From assembly GCA_965248075.1 (NCBI GenBank), contig CBDFIL010000003.1, positions 1 to 64,000 on the forward strand: DNA of 64,000 nucleotides, in the 5' to 3' direction. The notes under the pieces are model-generated. The model was not told the origin of the DNA and ran no database searches. It was given only the letters and a program-made list of their open reading frames with translations. The position numbers and the translations under genes are program-made. This document shows positions 26,929 to 36,156 of this stretch, piece after piece (position 1 is the stretch's first letter; each line of letters opens with the position of its first letter). Source of the DNA: VXNE01 sp965248075 (GTDB taxonomy: Bacteria > Pseudomonadota > Gammaproteobacteria > Pseudomonadales > Azotimanducaceae).

Positions 26929-27731
26929 TCAGGGCGCCGTCGCCCTCCGGCGGGGACGGCGCACGCGCGTCACCACGAACAGCGCCAACGCCGCCACGCC
27001 GATCGACGGGCCGGAGGGCGTGTCCCAGTTCGCCGAGGCGAGCAATCCGCCGACGACCGCAACCACCCCGGCCACCGCCGCGCCGACCGCCATCTTCTCC
27101 GGGCTCGTTGCGAAACGCCGAACTGTCGCGGCAGGAATCACCAGCAGGGCAACGATCAGGAGGACGCCCACGATCTTGATCGCTACGGCAATCACGGCCG
27201 CGACCAGCAGCCCGAACATCAGGCGTGCCCGGTCGGGGCGCAGCCCCGCGACGGTCGCGAGCTCCTCGCTGACCGTGGCGGCCAGCAGGGGCCGCCACAA
27301 CCATGCGAGGACACCCAGGGCCACCGCCCCGCCGGCCCAGATCAGGGCGAGGTCGAGCCGCGACACGGCCAGGATGTCCCCGAACAGGAGCGCCGCCAGG
27401 TCGAGGCGCATGTTGGGAAGAACGACAGCGTGACCAGGCCCAGCGCGAGGCCACCGTGCGCCAGGAGGCCCAGGAGACTGTCCGTCGGCAGCGTGTCGCG
27501 CCGTTCCAGATGGAACATCACGGCAACGACCACGGAGGCGGTCGCGAAGATGCCGATGGCCAGATGCAGATCCGTCAGGATGGCGAACGCCACACCCAGC
27601 AGGGCGGAGTGGGCAATCGTCTCGCCAAAGTACGCCAGGCGACGCCAGACGACGAAACAGCCCGCCGGGCCGGTCACCAGCGCGAGGCCGACCCCCGCCA
27701 GCAGCGCACGCACCAGGAAGTCGTCGAGCAT
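26929..27731 (-). pseudogene. znuB: Zinc ABC transporter permease ZnuB, one-base frameshift
   Basis: Two frames form one ZnuB permease. The start (ATG 27731) gives LDDFLVRALLAGVGLALVTG, GCFVVWRRLAYFGETIAHSA and LGLVTLSFFP. The other frame continues NMRLDLAALLFGDILAVS through VKIVGVLLIVALLVIPAA-like helices to a basic tail. The break is at about 27415, where TTCTTCCCAACATG lacks one base for the reading FFPNMR. A single-base error is possible. It lies 7 bp after the znuC stop in an operon divergent from znuA. Confidence 0.75.
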
Positions 27732-27738
27732 GACCGGG

Positions 27739-28427
27739 CTAAACCCTCGTCCCGCCCGGACGTCCGCCGACCAGGTCCGGGTCGCGGCCGATGCCGGCCC
27801 GTTCGTCGTACTCGTGCGGCACGAGGACGCAGAAGTCGTCGCCGGTCTCCATGGCCAGCTTGAGGTCGTGCGATATGCACAGGATCCCGCAATCGAGTTC
27901 CCTGCGAATGCCCTCTCTCTGTTCCTGCAGCACCTCCGCGCCAGCGACATCGATGCCCTGCCCCGGTTCGTCGAGGACCAGCAGGTCGGGCCGGTGCAGC
28001 AGGGCGCGAGCCAGCAGCAGGCGCTGGAACTCGCCGCCGGACAGCGTCGTGACAGGCGGGTCGCCGAGTCGTTCGAGGCCAACGGCCGCCAGGGCGGCAT
28101 CGATCTCCTCGCCGGGAAAGCGACCGGTGAGCGTCACCAGGCGACGCACGCTCAAGGGCAGCGTGGGGGTCAGGGGCCAGACGCTGCGGAACATACCCCA
28201 CCGCCAGCGACGGCGCGCTCGATGCTGCCCTCGTCGATCTCGAGCAGCCCCAGCACCGCCTTCGCGCAGGTCGACTTGCCGGCGCCGTTGCCGCCAATCA
28301 CGTAGACCAGTTGGCCGCGCAGAACCTGGAGGTCGACATGACGGATGATCCAGCGGTCTGCCCGGCGCACGCCAACATCCCGCACGCGAACGAGCGGTCC
28401 CGGATCGGTGGGTTGCGACTCTTCCAT
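27739..28427 (-). pseudogene. znuC: Zinc ABC transporter ATPase ZnuC, two nearby frameshifts
   Basis: ATPase of the zinc importer. The first frame (ATG 28427) has Walker A (VIGGNGAGKSTCAKAVLGLL). A short piece in a second frame gives VGYVPQRLAPDP. A third frame resumes TLPLSVRRLVTLTGRFPG, the signature LSGGEFQRLLLARALL, Walker B LLVLDEPGQGID and the H-loop ISHDLKLAM. The breaks lie at about 28197 (an extra G near GGCGGTGGGG) and 28172 (an extra C in a five-C run). All motifs survive, so either the gene is recently decayed or the sequence has two errors. Confidence 0.75.
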
Positions 28428-28604
28428 CTCGAGGCCAGCCGAGGCGGTGTGGGCGGCACCGGCCCCACCGGAAGGAGGGTCCGTCTCCGCATCGGGAGCG
28501 ACGCTGCCGCACACCCGTGTCTGGCGGTCCCGCTCCCGTGCATCCGTTGATCTGCTGTCGCCAGCCAGTGTACAAGGTCCCGAACACCGCCACCAAGACG
28601 ATCC

Positions 28605-29678
28605 ATGGAAGCTCCCACGCAGCGCCCACGCACCTCCGGCATCGCCGGGTTCCTCGTTTGCGTTCTCGCCGGCGTGCTCGCCGCTCCGGCGCTGGGCGAG
28701 CCCATCCGGGTGGTCGCCTCCATCAAGCCCGTGCACTCCCTGGTCAGTGCCGTGATGGCCGGCGTCGGCGAACCACACCTCATCATGCGGGGCGCGACCT
28801 CGCCGCACGATTTCAGCCTGCGTCCCTCCGACGCAGGCAGGATCCAGGAGGCGCACGTTGTCTTCCTCGTGGCCGAGTCCCTCGAGACGTCCCTCGCCGG
28901 ACCGATCGACACGCTTGCGGCGGACGCCCACGTCGTCGAACTGGCCGAGGCGGACGGCCTCGTCCGCCGGCCGCTACGCGCCGGCGCCACCTTTGAGGCC
29001 CACGATCATGGAGGCCACGGCGACGACGCGGATCAGGACCGCGAACCAGGTCACCACGAGGACGGGGACTCCGGAGCCGTCGAGGACGAACACCATGGCG
29101 ACGACCATGACGAGCACGAAGCGCCGGCCTCAGGCGACCACGAAGACGATGACCACGGTTCCTTCGACCTGCACGTCTGGCTCGACCCGCACAACGCCGT
29201 CGCGATGACGTACGCGATCGCCGCAACGCTATCGACTGCCGACCCCGAGAACATGGACGCCTACGGGGCGAATGCGGCCGCTTTTGCCGCCCGGCTCGAC
29301 GACCTGACCCAACGCATCGCCACGCAGACGGCTGCCGTGCGCGGGCAACCCTTCATCGTGTTCCACGACGCGTACCGACATTTCGAGGATCGGTTCGGTC
29401 TCACGGCCGCCGGGTCGGCCGTGGTCGGCGCCGACCGGTCCCCGGGGGTGCGACGCATTGCCGAACTGCGCGGCAAGGTGCGCGAACTCGGTGTGCGCTG
29501 CGTGCTTGCCGAACCGCAGTTCGACGGTCGCCTCATCGAGGTCATCGTCGAGGGCTCCGATGCGCGCACGGGCCTTGTCGACCCGCTCGGTGCAACCCTC
29601 GAGAGCGGTCCCGAACTCTACTTCACGCTGCCGGGCGACATGGCCACCTCGTTCGCGGAGTGCCTCTCGTCGTCTTGA
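28605..29678 (+). CDS. znuA: Zinc ABC transporter substrate-binding protein ZnuA
   Basis: Periplasmic zinc receptor, 357 residues, with a signal peptide (FLVCVLAGVLAAPALGE). The cluster A-I fold is evident: VVASIKPVHSLVSAVMAGVG, GATSPHDFSLRPSDAGRIQ (zinc His), FDLHVWLDPHNAVAM (zinc His) and FHDAYRHFEDRFGL (zinc His). A long His/Asp/Glu loop (about residues 128-185, with DHGGHGDDAD and EHHGDDHDEHE) is typical of Zn-specific members. The gene is divergent from znuCB, so one control region may serve both, but no Zur box is visible. Confidence 0.92.
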   Translation: MEAPTQRPRTSGIAGFLVCVLAGVLAAPALGEPIRVVASIKPVHSLVSAVMAGVGEPHLIMRGATSPHDFSLRPSDAGRIQEAHVVFLVAESLETSLAGPIDTLAADAHVVELAEADGLVRRPLRAGATFEAHDHGGHGDDADQDREPGHHEDGDSGAVEDEHHGDDHDEHEAPASGDHEDDDHGSFDLHVWLDPHNAVAMTYAIAATLSTADPENMDAYGANAAAFAARLDDLTQRIATQTAAVRGQPFIVFHDAYRHFEDRFGLTAAGSAVVGADRSPGVRRIAELRGKVRELGVRCVLAEPQFDGRLIEVIVEGSDARTGLVDPLGATLESGPELYFTLPGDMATSFAECLSSS

Positions 29679-29961
29679 TGCACGTAATCCCTCCCGGGCC
29701 CGAATCCCATACACCGATAATCTCTACATTACCTCACATTACTTCCATAACTATTTGCTTTTATTATATACTCTAGAGCGCACCGGCCCGACCCCGGTAA
29801 CGTCCCGGAACCGCGTTCCCATACGCGAATTTCGCTCTCGATGGATAGGAAGGGCCGTTGATGGCACACACCGGGGGACACGGAACCCGGGTTTGCGGTA
29901 CGGCGCCTCGCCCTACCCCGCTCCGGGTGGCGCGGCGTCCTCTTCCAGGGTCTTCGTTCAG
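29679..29961. other. Intergenic stretch with an AT-rich patch
   Basis: Between znuA and the convergent sulfotransferase gene, 29720-29775 is strikingly AT-rich (TTTGCTTTTATTATATACTC) in otherwise GC-rich DNA. It could include a promoter or termination region. No gene or clear stem was identified, and the rest of the gap is featureless. Confidence 0.3.
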
Positions 29962-30621
29962 TCAGTCCCCACGCGGGGCCGTCATGTCCCGAGTGGGCGC
30001 CCCCCCGCGCCACCGCTCCAGGAATTCCTCCGAGGTGTTGACGTGGGGATACGGCTCGGCGGGCTCCTCGACCCCCAGGGCCGCGCACAATGGCCCCCAT
30101 CCGTCCCTGCCGTCGAAGACGACCAGCCGCTCGGGAGGCACCTCCCGATACACCCGGGCCACGTTGGCCTCATACACCGCGATGGCGTTGCGGCGATCCT
30201 CGAGGTCGCCCCCGAACGTGCCGTCGACAATGACCTCTTTGGCCATGACAAGACGTTCCCGGATATCCGCGTCGTCCGATTGCATGCCGTCGTGCATGGA
30301 GCGGAAGATGGTCCGCCAGGCGCTCGCGAACCAGCTGTCCCCATCCCGCACGGTGAGGACGATCTTCGCGTCGGGATACACCTCCATCAGCCGGGGCCAG
30401 AAGGCCGCCGTGGGCCAGTCCACCGCCGCGGCATAGCCTTCGAAGAGCTCGTCCCAGGGCGCCTCGCCGCGCCATGCGGCACGCCAGAGCCCGACGTGCG
30501 ACGGGTTCACCGCAACTTCGGCCATGTGGTAGCACTTCGAGAAACCCAGCGTCTCGAGCGCCTGCTTCAGCGAAAACGTGCCGGTGCGTCCGAACCCGGC
30601 TCCAATCACACGCAATGTCAT
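29962..30621 (-). CDS. Sulfotransferase-family protein
   Basis: A 219-residue protein with the P-loop-like PAPS-binding start RVIGAGFGRTGTFSLKQALE, then WDELFEGYAAAVDWPTAAFW and YPDAKIVLTVRDGDSWFAS, the usual pattern of the Sulfotransfer_4 group. It presumably transfers sulfate from PAPS; the acceptor is unknown. The ATG at 30621 overlaps the mtfA stop (ATGA), so the genes are coupled, though no functional link is evident. Confidence 0.8.
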   Translation of the reverse strand: MTLRVIGAGFGRTGTFSLKQALETLGFSKCYHMAEVAVNPSHVGLWRAAWRGEAPWDELFEGYAAAVDWPTAAFWPRLMEVYPDAKIVLTVRDGDSWFASAWRTIFRSMHDGMQSDDADIRERLVMAKEVIVDGTFGGDLEDRRNAIAVYEANVARVYREVPPERLVVFDGRDGWGPLCAALGVEEPAEPYPHVNTSEEFLERWRGGAPTRDMTAPRGD

Positions 30622-31385
30622 GCTGGCGTCTCCAGTCTGGCGGGGTCCTCGCCGAACAGCGCGACGAGGCACGCGTGGACGTCGGGACAGGCGCGCCGCA
30701 GCAGCGTCGGCGCGGTAAAGAAGGTCTCCACGGCCACCGAGAAGAACTCCGCCGGACTCTCCGTCGCATAGTCGTCGATCAGGGGCTCCTCGCCCCGCTC
30801 CACCATGGCGCAGAGATTCTCATAGGCCACGGAGAAGGCCGTGGACCACCGCGCCACCTCCATGCCCGGGCGCAGTGGCGGCAGGCCGTTGTGGTCGCCC
30901 GTCAGCTCGTCGAGCTTGTGCGCGAACTCATGCAGGACGACGTTCCCCGGAAAGGCCTCCGGTTCGCGCCACGGACGCGCTTCGTCCCAGGCAAGCACGA
31001 TCGCGCCGCCGTACATCGCTTCCCCGTCCAGTTCCTCGTAACCGGTATGCAGGATGCCGTCCTCGTCCATCGACTCGCGCTCCGCGACGAAGCCCCCCGC
31101 GTACAGGACGACGGTCCGACAGGCCCGCAGGTACTCGTAGCCGAGGTGCAACACCAGTCGACACGCCTGCGCGGCCACCGCCACGCGCACGTAGTCGGTC
31201 ACCTCGAAGTCGCGGGCTCCGAAGAAGCGCTTCTCGGCCAGAAAACGGGTCACGAGGACCCGCAGACGGTCCACCTCGGGTGCCGTCAGCCCGTCGCAGA
31301 GAGGAAGCTCTCCCACCACCCGCCCCCATAGCGCGTCGGAAATGGCGTAGCGCCGCCGACGGCGCGCGTCGATCCACTCCGACAG
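30618..31385 (-). CDS. mtfA: MtfA-family zinc metallopeptidase
   Basis: A peptidase of the M90 (MtfA) family with the zinc motif HEFAHKLDELTGDHNGLPPL, upstream LYAGGFVAERESM and GGAIVLAWDEA, and downstream DDYATESPAEFFSVAVETFF (third ligand region). In enterobacteria MtfA acts on the glucose phosphotransferase system through Mlc. The start is uncertain: no ATG or GTG fits the conserved N-terminus, and 31385 marks a CTG next to the end of the upstream gene. A start further inside would also be possible. Confidence 0.8.
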   Translation of the reverse strand: MSEWIDARRRRRYAISDALWGRVVGELPLCDGLTAPEVDRLRVLVTRFLAEKRFFGARDFEVTDYVRVAVAAQACRLVLHLGYEYLRACRTVVLYAGGFVAERESMDEDGILHTGYEELDGEAMYGGAIVLAWDEARPWREPEAFPGNVVLHEFAHKLDELTGDHNGLPPLRPGMEVARWSTAFSVAYENLCAMVERGEEPLIDDYATESPAEFFSVAVETFFTAPTLLRRACPDVHACLVALFGEDPARLETPA

Positions 31386-31389
31386 CCGG

Positions 31390-31806
31390 TTACGAATCGG
31401 CGTCCTTCCCGAAGAGCGCGTCGAGCCTTGCGCGGGCTTCCTCTTCTTTCGAAAGCGGTCCCGGCGACCGCCCGCTGCCGTCTTCGGAATCGGCGTCCGC
31501 GCGCTCGCCGAACAGCGCGTCCAGGCGCGATTTCGCACCGTCGCGCTGCGTGCCGATGACGGATCGGTAGGCTGCGGAGACCGGACGGAAGTAGTCGCAG
31601 AAGTTGGCCGTCTCCTTGTGCACGGGCGGGTCCGTCCGGTCGTGTTCGCACTGATCGTCGAGGCGCGGTGCGAAGTGCCGGCACAGCCGGCAGCAGTGCA
31701 GGTCCTCGAAACACGCCGGACAGTTCGCATGGCGGCTGATGGGCCGGGGGATCTCCGCAAGCGAAGCCCCGCAATTCCAGCAGACGATCTCGGCCACCGA
31801 CGTCAC
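31390..31806 (-). CDS. Conserved zinc-ribbon protein of unknown function
   Basis: A 138-residue protein with two N-terminal zinc-ribbon-like Cys pairs (CWNCG and CPACF) followed by further cysteines (CCRLCRHF). The tail holds two copies of a short motif: RLDALFGERADAD and RLDALFGKDADS. This architecture accompanies MtfA in some proteobacteria. It stops at 31390, just before mtfA, suggesting translational coupling. Its function is unknown; a metal-dependent regulatory or chaperone role is only a guess. Confidence 0.72.
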   Translation of the reverse strand: MTSVAEIVCWNCGASLAEIPRPISRHANCPACFEDLHCCRLCRHFAPRLDDQCEHDRTDPPVHKETANFCDYFRPVSAAYRSVIGTQRDGAKSRLDALFGERADADSEDGSGRSPGPLSKEEEARARLDALFGKDADS

Positions 31807-31887
31807 TCCCGGTGATGGTCCCGGGCGAGAGTATTGAGAAGCCGATGCCCGCAGGTCAACGGCCGCGGCGCCAGTGCGCCGTCACGC

Positions 31888-32679
31888 TCACCCACCCATC
31901 TCGGCCATCGCCTGTCGATGCAGCCCCTCGCTGGCTGCAGCGATCACCATGACACCGCCCCTCGGCGTTCGCCCCGCGAGGTCCGTGACGATGCCGCCCG
32001 CCCCGCGCACGATGGGGACCAGGGGCAGGATGTCATACGGCTGCAACCGGTCCTCGACCACGAGGTCCACGAGCCCGTGCGCGAGCAGGCAATAGTTGTA
32101 GCAGTCTCCCCCGTACCGCATCATCCGGACCCGCGCGGCCAGGGCTTCGAAGCGCGACAGCGTGGCGCCCCGGAACATCGAGGGGTGCGTCGCCACGAGA
32201 ACGGCTTCGCTCAGGGCCGCATCCACGCGCACTTCGATCCGCTTGCGCTCGCCCCCACGCGTGACCCACGCGCTCTCACCGTTGCCGGAGAACGTCTCCC
32301 CGACAACCGGCTGGTGCATGAGTCCGCCGACCGGTTCCCCATCCCGAAGGAGGCCGAGCAGACAACCCCAGACCGGCAGTCCCATGACGAACGCGCGGGT
32401 GCCGTCGATCGGGTCGACGATCCAGCTCCAGGCAGAGGAACCGCTCGTGGCGCCGTATTCCTCGCCGACGACGCCGTGATCCGGGTAGCGCTCGCCAATA
32501 CGCTCGCGGATGCGAGCTTCCACCCCACGGTCCGCCTCGGTCACCGGATCGAAGCCGTCGTCACCCTGCTTCTTGGCGATGACGACCTGGTGTCGGAAGT
32601 ACCTGGCCGCGATTGCGCCGGCTTCGGCCACTACCTCGTGGCCGAAACGCAGCAACTCGTCGATCCCCGACGTGCTCAT
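31888..32679 (-). CDS. hisN: Inositol monophosphatase-family phosphatase, HisN-type
   Basis: A 263-residue Mg-dependent phosphatase. All metal-site motifs are present: FDPVTEADRGVEARIRERI, HGVVGEEYG, WIVDPIDGTRAFVMGLPVWG and the C-terminal GGDCYNYCLLAHGLVDLVVE. The FVMGLPVWGCLLGLL variant and the overall length match histidinol-phosphate phosphatase HisN more than SuhB. No his genes are nearby, so the substrate assignment is tentative. Confidence 0.82.
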   Translation of the reverse strand: MSTSGIDELLRFGHEVVAEAGAIAARYFRHQVVIAKKQGDDGFDPVTEADRGVEARIRERIGERYPDHGVVGEEYGATSGSSAWSWIVDPIDGTRAFVMGLPVWGCLLGLLRDGEPVGGLMHQPVVGETFSGNGESAWVTRGGERKRIEVRVDAALSEAVLVATHPSMFRGATLSRFEALAARVRMMRYGGDCYNYCLLAHGLVDLVVEDRLQPYDILPLVPIVRGAGGIVTDLAGRTPRGGVMVIAAASEGLHRQAMAEMGG

Positions 32680-32718
32680 ATGGACTCCACTCCCCCGCGC
32701 CCGGGGGTCCGGCGCAGG

Positions 32719-34578
32719 CTACCGGAGGCCGAGGCGCGCCCGCAATGCCGCCGGAGCCCCGTCGGGCACAAGGATGCAACCGACCAGCCGGGGATGCCGC
32801 GCTTCACCGAGGACGGGAGCCGGCAAGCCCGCTCGGGGCAGCACGAGACCCGCATTGAATTCCCCCCCGCCTTCGAGTTCGACGTTGTCCGCCCAGGTGT
32901 CGCCGCGCCGCATGGGCAGGGGCGCGGGCCGTTCGTTCAGGTACCCATGGACCGCCTGCAGGTCCCCGGGGTACACGGCGTCGATCACCCAACGCGTCCG
33001 GTCGATGACGGCCGGGTCGGTCATCCGCCCCCGCTGACCCCACGCCACGATGGCGTCCGTCAGGCGGTCCGCTCCGGTCCCGACAATGCCGACGTCCTTC
33101 TCGTACCCATGGTGGTAGCTCATCAGGATGGTGTCGTGCAGGTCCGCGAGGTCCTCGAACTGCGACGAGTAGCTGTAGAAGTCCACGGCTCCGTCCAGGG
33201 CAAAGGCATCGATCACGTCGTCGGGCCGCAGCGCCTCCTGCGTGCCGGTCGCAACAGCGCCCCGGAAGAAGACCATCGCAAGTTGCCGCATGGTCTGCGA
33301 GCGCAGCGGATACCGCGCCGAGAGACGCGAAGACGGCCACTGCGCGGGTTGCTGAAGGACGGCCTCGTACGCGGTCTGGTTGAGGTCCAGGCCGTCGATG
33401 CGTGACGCCTCCATGAAGTCGGCCGCGTGGGACAACTCGTGGTAGAGCAGGAAGGCCACGAACGGCAGCAGCCGCTCCGCCCGCGTGGTGCCGCCCGCCC
33501 CCGAGCTCCATGAGACGTTGTTGCGCACGTAGCGCCACAGCACGCGCAACGGGATGCTCCGGCCGAAGCCGCTGCGAAAGTCCGGTTCCCGGGTCACGAC
33601 GGCCTGTTCCTCCGGCGTCCTCCAGAAGTAGCCCGCGTCCAGGTAGATCGCCCCGGTGTCCAGCCGGTAGTGCGCGGGCCGGATGTCGCTCGCGATGACG
33701 ACAGCCGTGAGGGAGCGCGCCAGGAGCCGCACGTCCGCCGGGAGCCGCTCAAGGGTCTCCCGAAGGCTATCTCCCATCCAGCGATGGGAGACCAGTACAC
33801 GCGTCATCACGTCGTCGACCGTCGGCGCCGCGAACTCCGTTCCGAGGAACGACAGGCGCTCGAGCATGCAGTTCCCTTCGCCGTCGCCGCCCGCGTACGT
33901 GCACGCCCGCAACGCGTCCGCGTACGGACCGCTCTGAACGTACGGCACGGTGTAGGCGACCTGCGGGTCGTCGCGGACGTTCACCTCGAAGACGACCTCC
34001 GCGGTACCGCCGAGATCGTCCGTGACGACGAGCCGCACCGGATAGACGCCGGGATCGTCGAACGTGTGTTCCCCCGTCACGCCGTCCGCCGCGGCCACGC
34101 CAGCGAAGTCCCAGTCGAACGAGACGATCTCGCCGTCCTCGTCGGCCGAGAGCGAGGCGTCGAACGTCACGGCGACCGGCGCCTCTCCGTCGACGGGATT
34201 TGCCACGATGCGGGCCATGGGGAGTATGTTCACGACCAGTTCGTCCGTGGCGCTCGCCTCCACGCCATCGTCGTCGGTGACGGTCAGGCGGACCTGGTAG
34301 GAGCCGGATTCCCCGTAGGTGTGTTCCACGCTCCGCCCCGTCCCGGTGATCCCGGTGCCGAAGTCCCATGCGTAGCTCGTGATCGACCCGTCCGGGTCCC
34401 GGGAGGCCGAGGCATCGAACGTCACGACCAGCGGCGGCGGACCGCCCGAAGGCGTCGCGGAGAAACTCGCCGTGGGCGGGCGATTGGGCGCAGAGCCGCC
34501 GCCACCACCCCCGCAACCGACGACAACGAATGCCGCACAGAGCGGCACACAGGGAAGGACTCGAATCAGGCAGCGCAT
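32719..34578 (-). CDS. PKD-domain lipoprotein with an HExxH zinc-peptidase-like motif
   Basis: A 619-residue envelope protein. A signal segment ends in a lipobox (LCAAFVVVGCGGGG). Two PKD domains follow (about residues 28-115 and 118-205), each with FDAS and a DxDG turn followed by W-D-F and HTY/HTF strands. The C-terminal domain holds FLLYHELSHAADFMEASRID, an HExxH-type pattern that could bind zinc, plus many aromatic residues. The C-terminal domain matches no family I can name. It may act on the cell surface. Confidence 0.72.
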   Translation of the reverse strand: MRCLIRVLPCVPLCAAFVVVGCGGGGGGSAPNRPPTASFSATPSGGPPPLVVTFDASASRDPDGSITSYAWDFGTGITGTGRSVEHTYGESGSYQVRLTVTDDDGVEASATDELVVNILPMARIVANPVDGEAPVAVTFDASLSADEDGEIVSFDWDFAGVAAADGVTGEHTFDDPGVYPVRLVVTDDLGGTAEVVFEVNVRDDPQVAYTVPYVQSGPYADALRACTYAGGDGEGNCMLERLSFLGTEFAAPTVDDVMTRVLVSHRWMGDSLRETLERLPADVRLLARSLTAVVIASDIRPAHYRLDTGAIYLDAGYFWRTPEEQAVVTREPDFRSGFGRSIPLRVLWRYVRNNVSWSSGAGGTTRAERLLPFVAFLLYHELSHAADFMEASRIDGLDLNQTAYEAVLQQPAQWPSSRLSARYPLRSQTMRQLAMVFFRGAVATGTQEALRPDDVIDAFALDGAVDFYSYSSQFEDLADLHDTILMSYHHGYEKDVGIVGTGADRLTDAIVAWGQRGRMTDPAVIDRTRWVIDAVYPGDLQAVHGYLNERPAPLPMRRGDTWADNVELEGGGEFNAGLVLPRAGLPAPVLGEARHPRLVGCILVPDGAPAALRARLGLR

Positions 34579-35050
34579 ACCGCATACCTCATGGCAACGC
34601 CCCCTCCCACCTCGAGCGAGGCAATCAGAGAAGAACTCTATCAGATGTATTCCCAATGCAGTGCGCAGTGCGAGTCGTCCGGGAAGGCGCAGTACCCGCC
34701 CGTTCCGAGACGGCACACAAGCATTCAGTTCCACGGAGTTTCGCGCCACGATACCTGGATCTCATAGGTATCGAGGAAGGTCGTTTCACTGCGGACCGTG
34801 AACGTGTTGCCGCGCCAGTCGAAGCTGTGGACCCCGCCAGGCATCACCACAGGTCGGGCGGTCGTGGTTGCAGCCGACCACCGTTTGATCGACCATGACG
34901 CCTTGCCGCCTGCCCGCCGGGAGATGTGGTTACGAACTTCGGGCAGGCGACAAGCGGACTATTCAAAGGCGCGCGGAAACGACATGACGGTTCGTGCTGG
35001 GCAAGTGACCTTGGAGGCCGGCGAGCACACCGGTATGAAGCGGAGCCGAC
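34579..35050. other. Gap between PKD lipoprotein and EamA genes
   Basis: This 470-bp gap serves as the divergent promoter region for the PKD-lipoprotein and EamA genes. It contains one possible small ORF (34725-34844, minus strand), listed separately. The bases 34900-35050 show no gene, no clear promoter and no stable hairpin that I could pick out. Confidence 0.4.
34725..34844 (-). CDS. Possible small ORF or gene remnant, 39 residues
   Basis: An ATG at 34844 opens a frame reading MPGGVHSFDWRGNTFTVR through TYEIQVSWRETPWN to a stop. The alternation of polar and aromatic residues looks like genuine beta-rich coding sequence rather than a random frame. No homologue is recognised. It may be the end of a lost gene or an unannotated small protein. 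Confidence 0.3.
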   Translation of the reverse strand: MPGGVHSFDWRGNTFTVRSETTFLDTYEIQVSWRETPWN

Positions 35051-35995
35051 TTGTTCGCGGCCGGGGCTGACGATCGCGCGCGGACCACTGCGCACGCGTA
35101 CCTGTTCCTCACTCTCACATCGATCTGTTTCGGCGCCAACATGACGTTCGCGAAACTGCTTGTGGGCGAGGCGTCGCCCATGGTGGTGGTGGCGCTGCGC
35201 TGGCTTCTGGTAGTGGCGTTGCTGGTGGCGTTCAACACGAAGACCCTGGTCCGTGATTGGCCGAATCTGAAGCCGCACCTCGGATTTCTGTTTGCCATGG
35301 GCGCCCTCGGGTTTGCCGCTTTCAACGGCCTGTTCTACACCGCCGCCCACCACACGACGGCAATCAACATGGGCATCATTCAAGGCATGATGCCGGCGTT
35401 CGTTTTGGTTGGAGCGTTGACCGCATACCGGACGCCGGCGCGGAAGCTGCAGTGGGTAGGCGCCGGCGTGACGTTGGTTGGAGTCGCCGTCGTGGCATCT
35501 GCGGGTGACGCCGAGCGCTTGCTTCGACTGCGCATCAACAATGGGGACATGCTCGTGGTGCTTGGCACTATGCTCTACGCCGGATACACGGTGGGGTTGC
35601 GGCGGCGGCCGGCGTCGACGGCACTCGGATTGTTTACCGTGCTCGCGGCAGCGGCGTTTCTTGCGTCGTTGCCGATGGTGGTGGCGGAAGCTTGGCTCGG
35701 CGAATTTCAGGCGCCGACACTGCGAGGCTGGGGTGTGGTCGCGTTGGTGGCACTGTTCCCGTCGTTTCTCGCCCAGATCATGTTCATTCGGGGCGTGGAG
35801 ATCATCGGGCCGGGTCGCGCGGGGATATTCGTCAATCTCGTACCCGTCTTCGGGGCGATGATCGCGGTGACATACCTGGGCGAGGACTTCCACGTCTATC
35901 ACGGCCTTGCCCTGGCACTCGTGCTCGGTGGCATCTGGCTCGCCGAGCGCGGCGTGGAAGCCGCATCCGGGCAGAGCGTCAGGACAGCCTCGTAA
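35051..35995 (+). CDS. EamA/DMT-family transporter
   Basis: A 314-residue, ten-helix carrier of the drug/metabolite superfamily, with the two tandem EamA domains typical of the family. The first holds SICFGANMTFAKLLVGEASP and RWLLVVALLVAF; the second begins around LRINNGDMLVVLGTMLYAGY and ends in VPVFGAMIAVTYLGEDFHVY. The start is a TTG at 35051; an internal start close to the first helix is possible. The exported substrate is unknown. Confidence 0.85.
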   Translation: MFAAGADDRARTTAHAYLFLTLTSICFGANMTFAKLLVGEASPMVVVALRWLLVVALLVAFNTKTLVRDWPNLKPHLGFLFAMGALGFAAFNGLFYTAAHHTTAINMGIIQGMMPAFVLVGALTAYRTPARKLQWVGAGVTLVGVAVVASAGDAERLLRLRINNGDMLVVLGTMLYAGYTVGLRRRPASTALGLFTVLAAAAFLASLPMVVAEAWLGEFQAPTLRGWGVVALVALFPSFLAQIMFIRGVEIIGPGRAGIFVNLVPVFGAMIAVTYLGEDFHVYHGLALALVLGGIWLAERGVEAASGQSVRTAS

Positions 35996-36156
35996 GGACG
36001 CCGTCCAGGCTTCCGAACTCCCGCCCGTATCCGCAGTCGGCAGGGTTGGTCGCGCCAGCGTCGGATCGGTGGGAGATCCCTTACGCCACGTGGGCAGGTT
36101 GCCACCGCCGCTACAATGGCAGCGGTTTGATCGAACTCCACGACGAGGACCCTCCC

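Noticed and set aside
28428..28604. Zur operator between znuC and znuA
   Set aside because: No AT-rich palindrome of the known Zur type is present in this gap.
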